Below, piece after piece: positions 1 through 9,330 of a stretch of 14,772 bases of DNA. Numbering within the stretch: position 1 is the stretch's first letter; the number at the start of each line of letters is the position of its first letter. This DNA comes from Dehalococcoidia bacterium (GTDB taxonomy: Bacteria; Chloroflexota; Dehalococcoidia; SZUA-161), in contig JACUUS010000039.1 of assembly GCA_014859215.1 (NCBI GenBank), positions 1 to 14,772 on the forward strand. The letters are read 5' to 3'. The notes under the pieces were generated by a model that was given only the letters and a program-made list of their open reading frames with translations, was not told where the DNA came from and made no database searches. Made by a program: the position numbers and the translations under genes.

Positions 1-2641
<2,641 letters not shown>

Positions 2642-2663
2642 GATGGCCGGTAATGCCCGTAAG

Positions 2664-3215
2664 CTACCCGGCCGCGGCGCGTTCTTTTTCCATTTCGTCG
2701 ATTGATTCGTATCCGGTTTCCCGGAAAATGCAAGTATATCGCTCTTCCGTAAGGTTCCGGCCTTCGTCCGATGCCCTGGAAAGGTCCCTGTAATACAATT
2801 CGAGAGTAGCCGGCGAATAGGTCTCCAGTTCACTGCGCAGGTAAACACCAGCCGCGTAGTCGGACCGGCCTTTGAAGGTCAACGGGTATTTGACCGCAAG
2901 CTCCGCAAGCCAGCGCCCCTCGATTTCGACGATCGTGTCGATGAGCGGGTTCTCGCTCAGCGGCGGGATGAGGTTGTCGATCCGGGCGTACTTCAGCGCC
3001 ATCAGGTTCCTGTTTTCGTCGACGGCTTCCTCGAGGTCCGCAAGATAAGACTTCAGGGTATCCTCAGACAGGACGTAATGGCTGCCTTTGCGCATCAGTT
3101 TGAAAGTCTGCGGCTGCTCCTGGCATGCCGAGGGGATTGCCGGTTCCAGTGCAAGGAACATCCGCAGTTCGAGATCAACAACCTGTTTCAGCAGGCGCTC
3201 ATGTTCATCTGACAT
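2664..3215 (-). CDS. DUF4125 family protein
   Basis: This 183-residue, acidic, mostly helical soluble protein has no signal peptide or membrane segment. I recognise the DUF4125 pattern: an N-terminal ELRMF helix, then SACQEQPQTFKLMRKGSHY (residues 29-47), a SYLADLEEA helix, IVEIEGRWLAELAVKYP (95-111) and a LRSELETYSPATLELYYRDL segment (126-145). No function is established for the family that I know of. The protein has an internal two-fold repeat: residues about 50-80 resemble 134-164, both of the form TL-x(2)-Y-x(2)-DL-x(6)-E-x-RNL. ATG 3215 has GGAG at 3223-3226. It lies 52 bases after DUF951 on the same strand, probably as the last protein of the pyrF unit. Confidence 0.8.
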   Translation of the reverse strand: MSDEHERLLKQVVDLELRMFLALEPAIPSACQEQPQTFKLMRKGSHYVLSEDTLKSYLADLEEAVDENRNLMALKYARIDNLIPPLSENPLIDTIVEIEGRWLAELAVKYPLTFKGRSDYAAGVYLRSELETYSPATLELYYRDLSRASDEGRNLTEERYTCIFRETGYESIDEMEKERAAAG

Positions 3216-3267
3216 GCTTTTTCTCCGGCATTGGCAGATTTCATTCTATCGTAACCAGTGAGTCCGG

Positions 3268-3486
3268 TCAATCGCGGCCAGCCGCTTCCCCTGCTTCGCC
3301 CCGCGCACGTTTGGAGACTATCGCCCTCAGCCTCCGCTGGAAGACGGCCCTTTCAAGCAGCACATACCTGCCGCAGCCCTGGCACTTGATGCCAATATCG
3401 GCGCCAAGCCTGATGACCAGCCACTCACAGCTCCCGCAGGGATGGTTTTTCCTGAGACGGACCACGTCGCCAGGTCCTGGATCCAT
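3268..3486 (-). CDS. DUF951 family small zinc-ribbon-like protein
   Basis: The 72-residue basic protein matches DUF951: VVRLRKNHPCG near the N terminus, then EWLVIRLGADIGIKC and CGRYVLLER. Four cysteines in two CxxC pairs (Cys17/Cys20 and Cys35/Cys38) could bind one zinc. Family members as I remember them usually have a single cysteine in the first motif, so Cys20 may be an addition. The C-terminal 20 residues are Arg/Ala/Gly-rich, consistent with but not proof of nucleic-acid contact. Its ATG shares one base with the pyrF stop (TAATG at 3484-3488), so it is probably translated by reinitiation after pyrF. The function is unknown. Confidence 0.85.
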   Translation of the reverse strand: MDPGPGDVVRLRKNHPCGSCEWLVIRLGADIGIKCQGCGRYVLLERAVFQRRLRAIVSKRARGEAGEAAGRD

Positions 3487-4304
3487 TATCCTGCTCTCGG
3501 ACGGTGCAGATTGATTTCGTCGCGGAGCCTGCGCGCCTGGTCGCGGGCTGCCTGTGCAAAGTCCTTCCCCCTTGAAGCGTAGAGTATCTGCCTGGAGCTG
3601 TTGATGATGGCATTCTCGCCGCGCCGGTCCACTCCGGACCGGACCGCAGCCTCCAGGTCGCCGCTTTGCGCCCCCACGCCGGGGATCAGCAGGGGCAGGT
3701 CAGGGCACAGCCGCCGTATCTCCCCGAGCTGTTCGGGATAGGTGGCGCCGACCACGAGGCCGATATTGCCGCGGCTGTTCCACTCCAGGGCTTTGCGGGC
3801 CACAAACCGGTAGAGGGGCTGCCTCTCCCCGGTCCCGGGAAGGCAGCATTCGAGTTCCTGGAAATCGGAAGAGCCAGGGTTGGACGTCTTGCAGAGTATG
3901 AATACGCCTTTCCCTTGGTATTCCACGAACGGCGCTATCGAGTCGTACCCCAGGTAAGGGCTGACGGTGATCGCATCGAAATCGAGCCAGCCGAACATCG
4001 CCTGTGCGTACGCTTCCGAGCTAGAGGAGATATCGCCTCGCTTGGCGTCGCCTATTATCGGGATTGAATCGGGAATATGCTGTACTGTCCTCTCCAGCGC
4101 TGTCAGCCCTTCAGTCCCGAGTGCCTCATAGAAGGCCAGGTTAGGTTTGTAGGCGCAAACCAGGTCGCGCGTGGCATCGATGATCTCCCGGTTGAACTGG
4201 AACAGGTCCGTGACGGGCATGAGGGCCGGGTTCGGGTCAAGCCCCACGCAGAGGAGGCTGCCGTTATCCCGTGATGCTCTTGCCAGCTTCTGAACGAAAT
4301 CCAC
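3486..4304 (-). CDS. pyrF: Orotidine 5'-phosphate decarboxylase
   Basis: PyrF catalyses the last step of UMP synthesis, decarboxylation of OMP, in the cytoplasm. The 272-residue protein has all the landmarks of the longer (type 2) subfamily: VGLDP (20-24), YKPN (52-55), IIGDAKRGD (83-91) carrying the catalytic Asp/Lys network around Lys88, VSPYLGYDS (114-122), VVGATYP (184-190) and LLIPGVGAQSGD (205-216), which contributes to phosphate binding. The length is normal for this subfamily. The start is a GTG at 4304 with AAGGGG at about 4313-4318, 20 bases downstream of a good promoter. The stop overlaps the DUF951 start by one base. No other pyr gene is in the window. Confidence 0.96.
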   Translation of the reverse strand: MDFVQKLARASRDNGSLLCVGLDPNPALMPVTDLFQFNREIIDATRDLVCAYKPNLAFYEALGTEGLTALERTVQHIPDSIPIIGDAKRGDISSSSEAYAQAMFGWLDFDAITVSPYLGYDSIAPFVEYQGKGVFILCKTSNPGSSDFQELECCLPGTGERQPLYRFVARKALEWNSRGNIGLVVGATYPEQLGEIRRLCPDLPLLIPGVGAQSGDLEAAVRSGVDRRGENAIINSSRQILYASRGKDFAQAARDQARRLRDEINLHRPRAG

Positions 4305-4330
4305 AGTAATTATCCCCTTCAGCCCAGACG

Positions 4331-4360
4331 ATGATAGCAGCCTTAGCGCCGGACCGTCAA
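4331..4360 (-). promoter_or_regulatory. Sigma70-type promoter of pyrF
   Basis: Read on the minus strand, TTGACG (4355-4360) and TATCAT (4331-4336) are separated by 18 bases. Transcription would begin near 4324, giving a leader of about 20 bases that contains the pyrF ribosome binding site. It is divergent from the desulforedoxin promoter about 70 bases away. Confidence 0.75.
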
Positions 4361-4430
4361 GGCAGGTGTTGAGCGGTCAGCATGTGCGCGAGGGCAGGCG
4401 GAGCTGGAACCTGCTCACACTCAGAACAGG

Positions 4431-4459
4431 TTGACATTAGCCATGGTCAAAACTATAAT
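4431..4459 (+). promoter_or_regulatory. Consensus sigma70 promoter for the desulforedoxin-like genes
   Basis: TTGACA (4431-4436) and TATAAT (4454-4459) with a 17-base spacer form a perfect consensus promoter. The predicted start of transcription, near 4466, rules out the upstream TTG/ATG codons at 4431-4445 as starts and supports ATG 4494. Confidence 0.92.
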
Positions 4460-4493
4460 TTCTGTAACAGGGCTTCTGAAAGGTGGTGTGAAA

Positions 4494-4613
4494 ATGCCGA
4501 ATGAGATGGGCAAGAGGTATCGTTGCACGAAGTGCGGGACCGAGCTGATAGTGACGCGGGCCGGCAACGGTGGTGTTAAGTGTTGTGGGCAGGCAATGGA
4601 GAAGAAGACCTAA
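4494..4613 (+). CDS. Desulforedoxin-like iron/zinc-binding small protein (first copy)
   Basis: The 39-residue protein has the desulforedoxin / desulfoferrodoxin N-terminal pattern: Y-R-C-x-x-C-G-T-E-L, a short G-rich turn, then V-K-C-C-G-x-x-M. The four cysteines (Cys11, Cys14, Cys27, Cys28) are the usual tetrahedral Fe(SCys)4 ligands of a small redox protein, though zinc binding is also possible. It has no superoxide-reductase domain, so it is a stand-alone module. AAAGGTGG (4479-4486) lies 7 bases before ATG 4494, and a consensus promoter sits 35 bases upstream. It is followed by a paralogue after 52 bases and probably shares its transcript. Confidence 0.85.
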   Translation: MPNEMGKRYRCTKCGTELIVTRAGNGGVKCCGQAMEKKT

Positions 4614-4665
4614 GCATGCTCGCACCAGGGATATCAAGAGAGAGTGAGAAGGGAGTCTCAGCAAA

Positions 4666-4809
4666 ATGCCAAACCTGTTAGGTAGAAGGTTCCGCTGTGA
4701 GGTCTGCAATACCGAAGTCTTGATCACCAAGGCCGGCGAAGGTGAAGTGGAATGCTGCGGCAAGCCGATGACAGCACAGCAGCCGCGTCCCCTGCCCTCC
4801 TCGGACTAA
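4666..4809 (+). CDS. Desulforedoxin-like small protein (second copy)
   Basis: A 47-residue reading frame begins at ATG 4666 after GAAGGGAG (4648-4655). It reads MPNLLGRRFRCEVCNTEVLI and then ...VECCGKPM, the same C-x-x-C...C-C-G-x-x-M pattern as the gene just upstream (Cys11, Cys14, Cys30, Cys31). It differs by a longer spacing between the cysteine pairs and a Pro/Ser-rich tail of about 12 residues. The two proteins are clear tandem paralogues, probably from a duplication, and would be expressed together from the promoter at 4431. A terminator follows 31 bases after the stop. Confidence 0.82.
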   Translation: MPNLLGRRFRCEVCNTEVLITKAGEGEVECCGKPMTAQQPRPLPSSD

Positions 4810-4840
4810 TCTAGCCAGCCCTACAATCAGAGTCTTACAC

Positions 4841-4875
4841 AGGCCGGATGATATGGCATCTCCGGCCTTGTTTTG
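4841..4875 (+). terminator. Rho-independent terminator after the desulforedoxin-like genes
   Basis: AGGCCGGA (4841-4848) pairs perfectly with TCCGGCCT (4861-4868), and GAT/ATC inside the loop extends the stem past a one-base bulge. TGTTTTG follows. It lies 31 bases after the stop of the second desulforedoxin-like gene. Confidence 0.82.
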
Positions 4876-4898
4876 TCAGCTAAATCAGGCGCCCGGGC

Positions 4899-5018
4899 GT
4901 CATTGCGGGCGTGGCGAAGCAATCTCCGTATGTCCCTGCCGGATGGGTCTGATGCAGGCATAGATTGCCGCGTCGGCGCCGTCGGCGTAACCGCCTCCGG
5001 CTGCCTTCTCGCAATGAC
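4899..5018. repeat. MITE-like palindromic repeat, GTCATTGCG family
   Basis: The 120-base block is bounded by perfect inverted ends, GTCATTGCG (4899-4907) and CGCAATGAC (5010-5018). Nested inside is a second inverted pair, GCAATCT (4919-4925) and AGATTGC (4962-4968). It has no ORF. The GTCATTGCG...GAAGCAATCTC signature belongs to a dispersed intergenic repeat type I know from many bacterial genomes. Confidence 0.7.
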
Positions 5019-5030
5019 CGTATCATAAGC

Positions 5031-5058
5031 GTCATTGCGAACGAACTGAAGCAATCTC
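5031..5058 (+). repeat. Second GTCATTGCG...GAAGCAATCTC repeat copy, with a further fragment nearby
   Basis: GTCATTGCGAAC...TGAAGCAATCTC repeats the left end of the block at 4899 in direct orientation. A further fragment, GGCAATCTCGCCGTCATTGCC, lies at 5164-5184. No complete right end is seen, so this copy is truncated or rearranged. The gene-free stretch 4877-5484 consists largely of such repeats. Confidence 0.6.
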
Positions 5059-5213
5059 ATCGGCCTTCACATCCCGGCGCCTGATCCATGTCATTCTCGC
5101 GCGTCGGCGAAGAATACCGGGCCAGGTCAATTTGAATTTGCGAGCGCAGCCCGATGCAAAGGGGGCAATCTCGCCGTCATTGCCAAGTCCAGGCCAGCTA
5201 CTGATCAATGTCT

Positions 5214-5253
5214 GGGATTTCGAAGGTATTGGGATTTCGGATTTACGATTGGG
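5214..5253. repeat. Degenerate GGATTTCG-type repeat
   Basis: GGGATTTCG occurs twice in this stretch with further partial units. Related sequence recurs at 5453-5485 and, inverted, at 12099-12134. It is non-coding low-complexity sequence. Confidence 0.4.
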
Positions 5254-5284
5254 TTTCTCGTTCCGCACCATCCTCCATTCCCCA

Positions 5285-5316
5285 GGGCGGCCCATGGCCC
5301 GCCGCTACAGGCCTCC
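5285..5316 (-). repeat. GC-rich CCTGTAGSGGCGGGCC repeat, copy 1
   Basis: Read on the minus strand, this matches 12252-12283 on the plus strand (CCTGTAG-S-GGCGGGCC...GGGCCGCC), with a few differences in the centre. Both copies can form a GC-rich hairpin and both are intergenic. Confidence 0.5.
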
Positions 5317-5402
5317 TTCCCCATGTCTGTCGACGCTGGCACCGAAATAGATTCGATGCAGCTTCCGAAGTGCTATGATGAGCCGATTTTCATCCTCTGT
5401 GG

Positions 5403-5423
5403 TGCCCCGATGCAATCGGGGCA
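5403..5423 (-). terminator. Hairpin downstream of the dehydrogenase gene, possible terminator
   Basis: TGCCCCGAT (5403-5411) and ATCGGGGCA (5415-5423) form a perfect 9-bp stem with a 3-base loop. It lies 62 bases beyond the dehydrogenase stop. No T run follows on either strand, so it may instead be another dispersed palindrome. Confidence 0.4.
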
Positions 5424-5452
5424 TGATAGATTCTGAAGCGAAGTCTCGTCCT

Positions 5453-5485
5453 GGTTTCGGATTTCGAATCGAGGATTCCGAAATC
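5453..5485. repeat. Degenerate GGATTTCG-type repeat abutting the dehydrogenase stop codon
   Basis: GGATTTCGAATC and GATTCCGAAATC are near-inverted halves. The tract starts immediately after the TAG of the dehydrogenase on the minus strand and is related to 5214-5253. Confidence 0.4.
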
Positions 5486-6519
5486 TACCTCTGCGGTTCG
5501 ATGATTACCTTGACCGAGTCGCAGTCTTGCGGATGCAGGACCATCCGGAAACCGAGCTGGGCCTCGGCCAGCCCCAGTCTGTGGGTAATCATGGGCCTGA
5601 CATTGAAGTTGCCCGCCTTGATCAGCTTTAGAGCAAGCGCATAATCAGCCGGACTCCCGGCGTACGATGTCGTGAGGGTAATGTCGTTGCGCCAGAAGAG
5701 ATCGTTGATAGACAGGGGAAAGGTCGCGCCGGGCTCCGTCGGCGCAAAGAAAAGGACTGTGCCCCCTCGTTCAACTGAATTCAAGGCCTGCATGATGGCT
5801 GTGGAAGCTCCCGCGCATACAATGACCAGGTCGGCCAGCCTGCCCTTATTGAGCTCGCGTATTTTCGCCGGCAAATCTTCATCAGCCTGAACAGCCAGGT
5901 CGGCGCCCAGCCTTCCAGCCATCTCCAGCCGGTAACGAAGAATATCCGTGGCGATCACCGTGCCTGCGCCGAGCGTCCTCGCCACGTGTACGTGCAGCAG
6001 TCCCGCTATGCCGGCGCCGATTACGAGAACGCTCTTTCCGGGACTGAAGCCTGCCCGTCTTTGACCTCGCAGGATGCAGGCTACTGGCTCCACGAAGGTA
6101 GCTTCCTCGTAAGACAAACCATCGGGAAGACGGAACACCCCGCGGTCGACATTGATTGCCGGCAGCCTGACGTACTCGGCGAATCCGCCCGGATCGAAGT
6201 TGGTCTTGCGCAGAGTCTCGCAGACAGTATGGTTGTCGTTGAGGCAATAGTAGCAGGTGTTACAGGGCACGTGGTGGGCGACAGCGACCCTGTCCCCGGC
6301 GCGGTAATTGATGACACCGTCTCCAACTGCCTCAACCGTGCCGGCTATTTCATGCCCCAGGACCAGCGGCACCTTGTGCCTGCGGTACCACTCCATGACG
6401 TCGCTGCCGCAGATGCCGCTGGCCTCGATGCGTACCAGCATCTCCCCCGGCCCTATCGCGGGCACAGGCATCTCCTCCAGCCGTACATCCTGGTTGCTGT
6501 AATACATGGCTACTCGCAT
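5485..6519 (-). CDS. Zinc-dependent medium-chain alcohol/polyol dehydrogenase
   Basis: This cytoplasmic NAD(P)-dependent oxidoreductase belongs to the sorbitol/threonine dehydrogenase-like branch of the MDR superfamily. The 344 residues are full length. Catalytic zinc ligands are visible as Cys37 (GICGSD), His56-Glu57 (GHE) and Glu144 in VEP. The structural-zinc loop has Cys86, Cys89, Cys92 and Cys100. The Rossmann motif is VIGAGIAGLLH (166-176), followed by an acidic residue (Asp192 in IATDI), which favours NAD over NADP. The substrate cannot be told from sequence; L-threonine, sorbitol or another secondary alcohol are candidates. ATG 6519 is preceded by GAGGAT at about 6529-6534. I found no convincing promoter in the 130 bases upstream. 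It appears monocistronic. Confidence 0.92.
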   Translation of the reverse strand: MRVAMYYSNQDVRLEEMPVPAIGPGEMLVRIEASGICGSDVMEWYRRHKVPLVLGHEIAGTVEAVGDGVINYRAGDRVAVAHHVPCNTCYYCLNDNHTVCETLRKTNFDPGGFAEYVRLPAINVDRGVFRLPDGLSYEEATFVEPVACILRGQRRAGFSPGKSVLVIGAGIAGLLHVHVARTLGAGTVIATDILRYRLEMAGRLGADLAVQADEDLPAKIRELNKGRLADLVIVCAGASTAIMQALNSVERGGTVLFFAPTEPGATFPLSINDLFWRNDITLTTSYAGSPADYALALKLIKAGNFNVRPMITHRLGLAEAQLGFRMVLHPQDCDSVKVIIEPQR

Positions 6520-6655
6520 TGCGTGGTTATCCTCGGATTCTGTTATGCGCTATTTGATGACTGATGACCACCGTTGGGTCCGGAACGTGGTAGGCAAGAA
6601 CAGAGCCTTTGAGTGTACGGGGTCCGCAATTACGCGCCTTGGATGCCAGCTTTCA

Positions 6656-6715
6656 CTTAGTCTCAGTCTCAGTCTTAATCCTAACCTCAGTCTCAATCTG
6701 AATCTGAATCTACGT
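6656..6715. repeat. Degenerate hexanucleotide tandem tract overlapping the RDD stop codon
   Basis: About ten 6-base units of the form CTNARY (plus strand) run from 6656, for example CTTAGT CTCAGT CTCAGT. The tenth unit, CTACGT, contains the reverse complement of the RDD gene's TAG stop in register. A tract with the same unit in the opposite orientation is at 9331-9378. Confidence 0.8.
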
Positions 6716-7468
6716 GCCGGACTCGTCTTCTTCCTCCTCTGCCTCAGCCTCATCTTCCTCTTCGGGTTCGATGATTCTTCTCGCCCGCGTGTTAACAACG
6801 ATTGTACCCGCCACTAGGTCATGCAGGCCACGCTTCCGCTTGTTAAAGGCTATGAACAATATGGCTGCAAGCGGGACAAGCCACGACCATATTCCGCTGA
6901 CCAGTAGCAGGACGGCGAAGTACCCCATATAGACGGCACAGCGCAGGAAGGCTCTGCCTGCGTTGACTCGAGTACCGTCGGGATTGGCAATCCGGGCGCC
7001 GACAACCATTTTGCCGGGCGTCTGGCCGCGCCAGGCCCAGAAGCCAAAGAAGTAGGCTGCGTAGATAGCGAGGGCCACCGCGATCCTGATTTCCCCGAGG
7101 AACTGCGTCAAAACGAGCTGAATAACTCCGATTATCAGGAAGTCTACGACAAGCCCGATCACCCTTATCAGTGCTCCTTTGTATGCTAGCACTTCTTCAG
7201 ATTCTGCAGGGGCCTGGATGGGTTTCGCCCTTCGGGGCTGTCTGACCGATTCCTTGGTCTTTGAGACGATGGTCCTGCGGGTCTCTACTGCTTTCTGCGC
7301 CATCTCGCCTGCAGGTTCGGGGGCGACATCGGCCAAGACTGCGGATCCGGCTTCAGGAGGCGGTCCAGGTGCGGCTTCCGAGGACGCTTCCACCCAGGCA
7401 AGCTTGACCGGATCCCATACATATCGAGGCCTGCGCGCAGGCTGGCTCAGTTCCTGTTCAGATTTCAT
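6710..7468 (-). CDS. RDD-family integral membrane protein with acidic C-terminal tail
   Basis: The RDD domain (residues about 95-228) is recognisable by the Arg and Asp of RVIGLVVDF (Arg102, Asp109), the RGQTPGKMVVGARI loop (147-160) and KRGLHDLVAGTIVV (212-225). About four membrane segments fall at 99-121, 128-146, 176-192 and 194-208. The first 95 residues are hydrophilic and Pro/Ala-rich, with a conserved-looking YVWDPVKLAWVEA (16-28) near the start. The last 20 residues are almost all Glu/Asp. The RDD family is of uncertain function; transport or ion exchange has been suggested for some members. ATG 7468 has AGGAG at 7475-7479. It follows the STT3-like gene by 59 bases on the same strand and is probably co-transcribed. 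The stop lies within the hexamer tract. Confidence 0.88.
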   Translation of the reverse strand: MKSEQELSQPARRPRYVWDPVKLAWVEASSEAAPGPPPEAGSAVLADVAPEPAGEMAQKAVETRRTIVSKTKESVRQPRRAKPIQAPAESEEVLAYKGALIRVIGLVVDFLIIGVIQLVLTQFLGEIRIAVALAIYAAYFFGFWAWRGQTPGKMVVGARIANPDGTRVNAGRAFLRCAVYMGYFAVLLLVSGIWSWLVPLAAILFIAFNKRKRGLHDLVAGTIVVNTRARRIIEPEEEDEAEAEEEEDESGT

Positions 7469-7527
7469 TGACGTCTCCTCTTAACGGCACGTCCAATCCT
7501 CACCAGTAAGCAATGATTGTCTCCTGC

Positions 7528-9270
7528 CTAGTCTATAAGTTCAACGATGACGACTTCCGAGTTACGGAACTTGACCTCCAGAACCCCGTCCCCCGTGAAA
7601 TCTTCGCCAAAGCTTCGGACAATAAGAGTATTTGCCGGCAGACTATCGGGAGCGTCGCTGATGCCTGCATCCCGGTAAATTGATGAGAAGTAATCGAGGT
7701 CACGGCTCCAGAACACGAGATAGTCAGTGCCGTGCTTCTCCATCAAGGCTGCCGCCTGGGATGTGTCTTCTGCTATATGGACGAGCGCCACGTCCCGCAT
7801 CCGGGCGGGGTCGTAGCCGTAGAATCCGTTGTCCATGAAGGGTTTTCTCTCGCCGATGGCAAGTATCCAGTAGCCGTAAGTCCAGCGGGTCATTACCACG
7901 GCATCCCCGGGCATCTCTTCGCGCATGTACGCAAGCGCTTCCTGCCATTCCTGGTTCGCCGCAGCGATCGGGTCACGTCCCATTGAATCTACGGGAATAT
8001 AAGCGGCAAGCACCATCAGCGGCAGGAAAATAGCGAGGCCGGCCAGTCTCAGCTCCCTGTACCCGCCTTTCCTCGCCCAGTCCCACATTCCCGAGAATCC
8101 AACTCCGGCGAGCAAAGCAACGGCGGGAGCAGCGAAAACCAGTATTCGGCGGGCGAACAAGCTCAAGACCAGGAGGCTCAACAACCAGCATGCGACAAAG
8201 ATATAGCCTTCCTCATGCTTTTTCCAGGCCAGGTAAAGCCCGAGCCCTAGCGGGACAAGTAGAAGCCCGTAGCTGATAATGTCGATCAGTCCCAACCCGG
8301 CGAGTTCGGAAACATCAATCTGGCCTCCGGCGGACAGCATCAGCTGTCCGAACGAGAGCCATTCACCGGCCTCACTGATGAACACAGCGGCGGCGAGGAG
8401 ATTACCGCCCGCTACCACACCGAATGCTCTCCAGTTCGCGTCCTTGAGGCTGGTATGAAGCCTGGTTTTCAAAGGCAATTCCTGCTCCACGCCTTCGGCG
8501 TATCTTACCAGGAATCTGACTGCGAAATAGGCAATAACGACGGCCAGGAGAAGCATGGCTCCTATGGCGTGCCACTGGAGGTAGAGAAGTCCCTCCATTA
8601 ATAGTACAATCAGTCCGGCCCCCAGCCAGCCGAACTCACGGCCACCTATGTTTATACGCCAGTGCCTGGCGAAGTAGAAAGAAAGAGCGCCGAGGGAGAT
8701 AAGGAGGAGGCTTACAGCATCGCGATCGATATAGCCTGCCGCTGTTATGAACACGGGGTGCAGCATTATCACCCAAGCAAACGCGGCGAATAGTGCGATG
8801 CGCCGGTCGAAGATCCGCTTGCCCGTACAATACACCAGGGCCATTAACAGGATACCCAGCACCGGCGGTACGACCTTTGATGCCAGGTCAAGACTTTCTA
8901 CGTTTGTGAGGCCGAATACGGAGCTGATGCCTTTGCTTATGTACGCCAGCGGGTACGCCAGGCCGCTCTGCAATGCCCAGATAGCATCGGGGGGAGCATC
9001 AATCGGCCGGGCCTCGCCGTTCATGAATTTCAATGCGAGCCAGTGGAAGAAATACGAATCAGGACTGAGGAGATAATGGTTCTGTGTGTTAAGAAGATGA
9101 AGGCAGCGGAGAAACACGGCATAGGCTGCAAGCGAAGCGCCAAGCGTAAACAGAACCCATCTCGTCGAGATACCGGCAAGCCTTGAGGTCGCCGGTTCCA
9201 GCAGCCTGCTTGCTCTCTGGAGCCATGACCCGAGAAGCATCCGTTCTGCTTCGTAAGACATTGGGGACAT
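7528..9270 (-). CDS. STT3/AglB/PglB-like oligosaccharyltransferase-family membrane glycosyltransferase
   Basis: This polytopic protein (580 residues, about 11-13 hydrophobic segments up to residue 425, then a soluble C-terminal domain) has the STT3 layout. SPDSYFFHWLA (69-79, Asp71) sits in the first external loop, GYIDRDAVSLLL (179-190) carries the second acidic DxD-type motif, SEAGE (299-303) corresponds to the external-loop-5 Glu, ARR (373-375) is a basic pair before the last helices, and RWTYGYWIL (462-470) is at the WWDYG position. Such enzymes transfer a lipid-linked glycan to protein outside the membrane. The acceptor-binding WWDYG is RWTYG here, lacking Asp, so classical N-x-S/T recognition is doubtful and it may be a lipid-glycan or O-linked variant. 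Start uncertain: ATG 9270 overlaps a predicted -10 box, making ATG 9261 (codon 4) or codon 11 attractive alternatives. Confidence 0.8.
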   Translation of the reverse strand: MSPMSYEAERMLLGSWLQRASRLLEPATSRLAGISTRWVLFTLGASLAAYAVFLRCLHLLNTQNHYLLSPDSYFFHWLALKFMNGEARPIDAPPDAIWALQSGLAYPLAYISKGISSVFGLTNVESLDLASKVVPPVLGILLMALVYCTGKRIFDRRIALFAAFAWVIMLHPVFITAAGYIDRDAVSLLLISLGALSFYFARHWRINIGGREFGWLGAGLIVLLMEGLLYLQWHAIGAMLLLAVVIAYFAVRFLVRYAEGVEQELPLKTRLHTSLKDANWRAFGVVAGGNLLAAAVFISEAGEWLSFGQLMLSAGGQIDVSELAGLGLIDIISYGLLLVPLGLGLYLAWKKHEEGYIFVACWLLSLLVLSLFARRILVFAAPAVALLAGVGFSGMWDWARKGGYRELRLAGLAIFLPLMVLAAYIPVDSMGRDPIAAANQEWQEALAYMREEMPGDAVVMTRWTYGYWILAIGERKPFMDNGFYGYDPARMRDVALVHIAEDTSQAAALMEKHGTDYLVFWSRDLDYFSSIYRDAGISDAPDSLPANTLIVRSFGEDFTGDGVLEVKFRNSEVVIVELID

Positions 9271-9296
9271 TTTAGCACCAATACGCCTTCTGTCAA
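9269..9296 (-). promoter_or_regulatory. Possible promoter of the STT3-like gene, overlapping its first ATG
   Basis: On the minus strand TTGACA (9291-9296) and TAAAAT (9269-9274) are 16 bases apart. Transcription would begin near 9262, essentially at the in-frame ATG 9261, suggesting a leaderless message. Confidence 0.5.
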
Positions 9297-9330
9297 CAGC
9301 TTGCAGGCTCGTAGCGGAGACTGGGAATAA

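Noticed and set aside
4431..4493. Upstream start for the first desulforedoxin-like gene
   Set aside because: These codons coincide with the -35 box and spacer of the promoter, so they are not transcribed. ATG 4494 has its own Shine-Dalgarno.
5986..6564. 192-codon plus-strand ORF inside the dehydrogenase
   Set aside because: A shadow of a gene with intact zinc and Rossmann motifs; the translation resembles no family.
6656..6715. CRISPR-like array
   Set aside because: The units are 6 bases, contiguous, without spacers.
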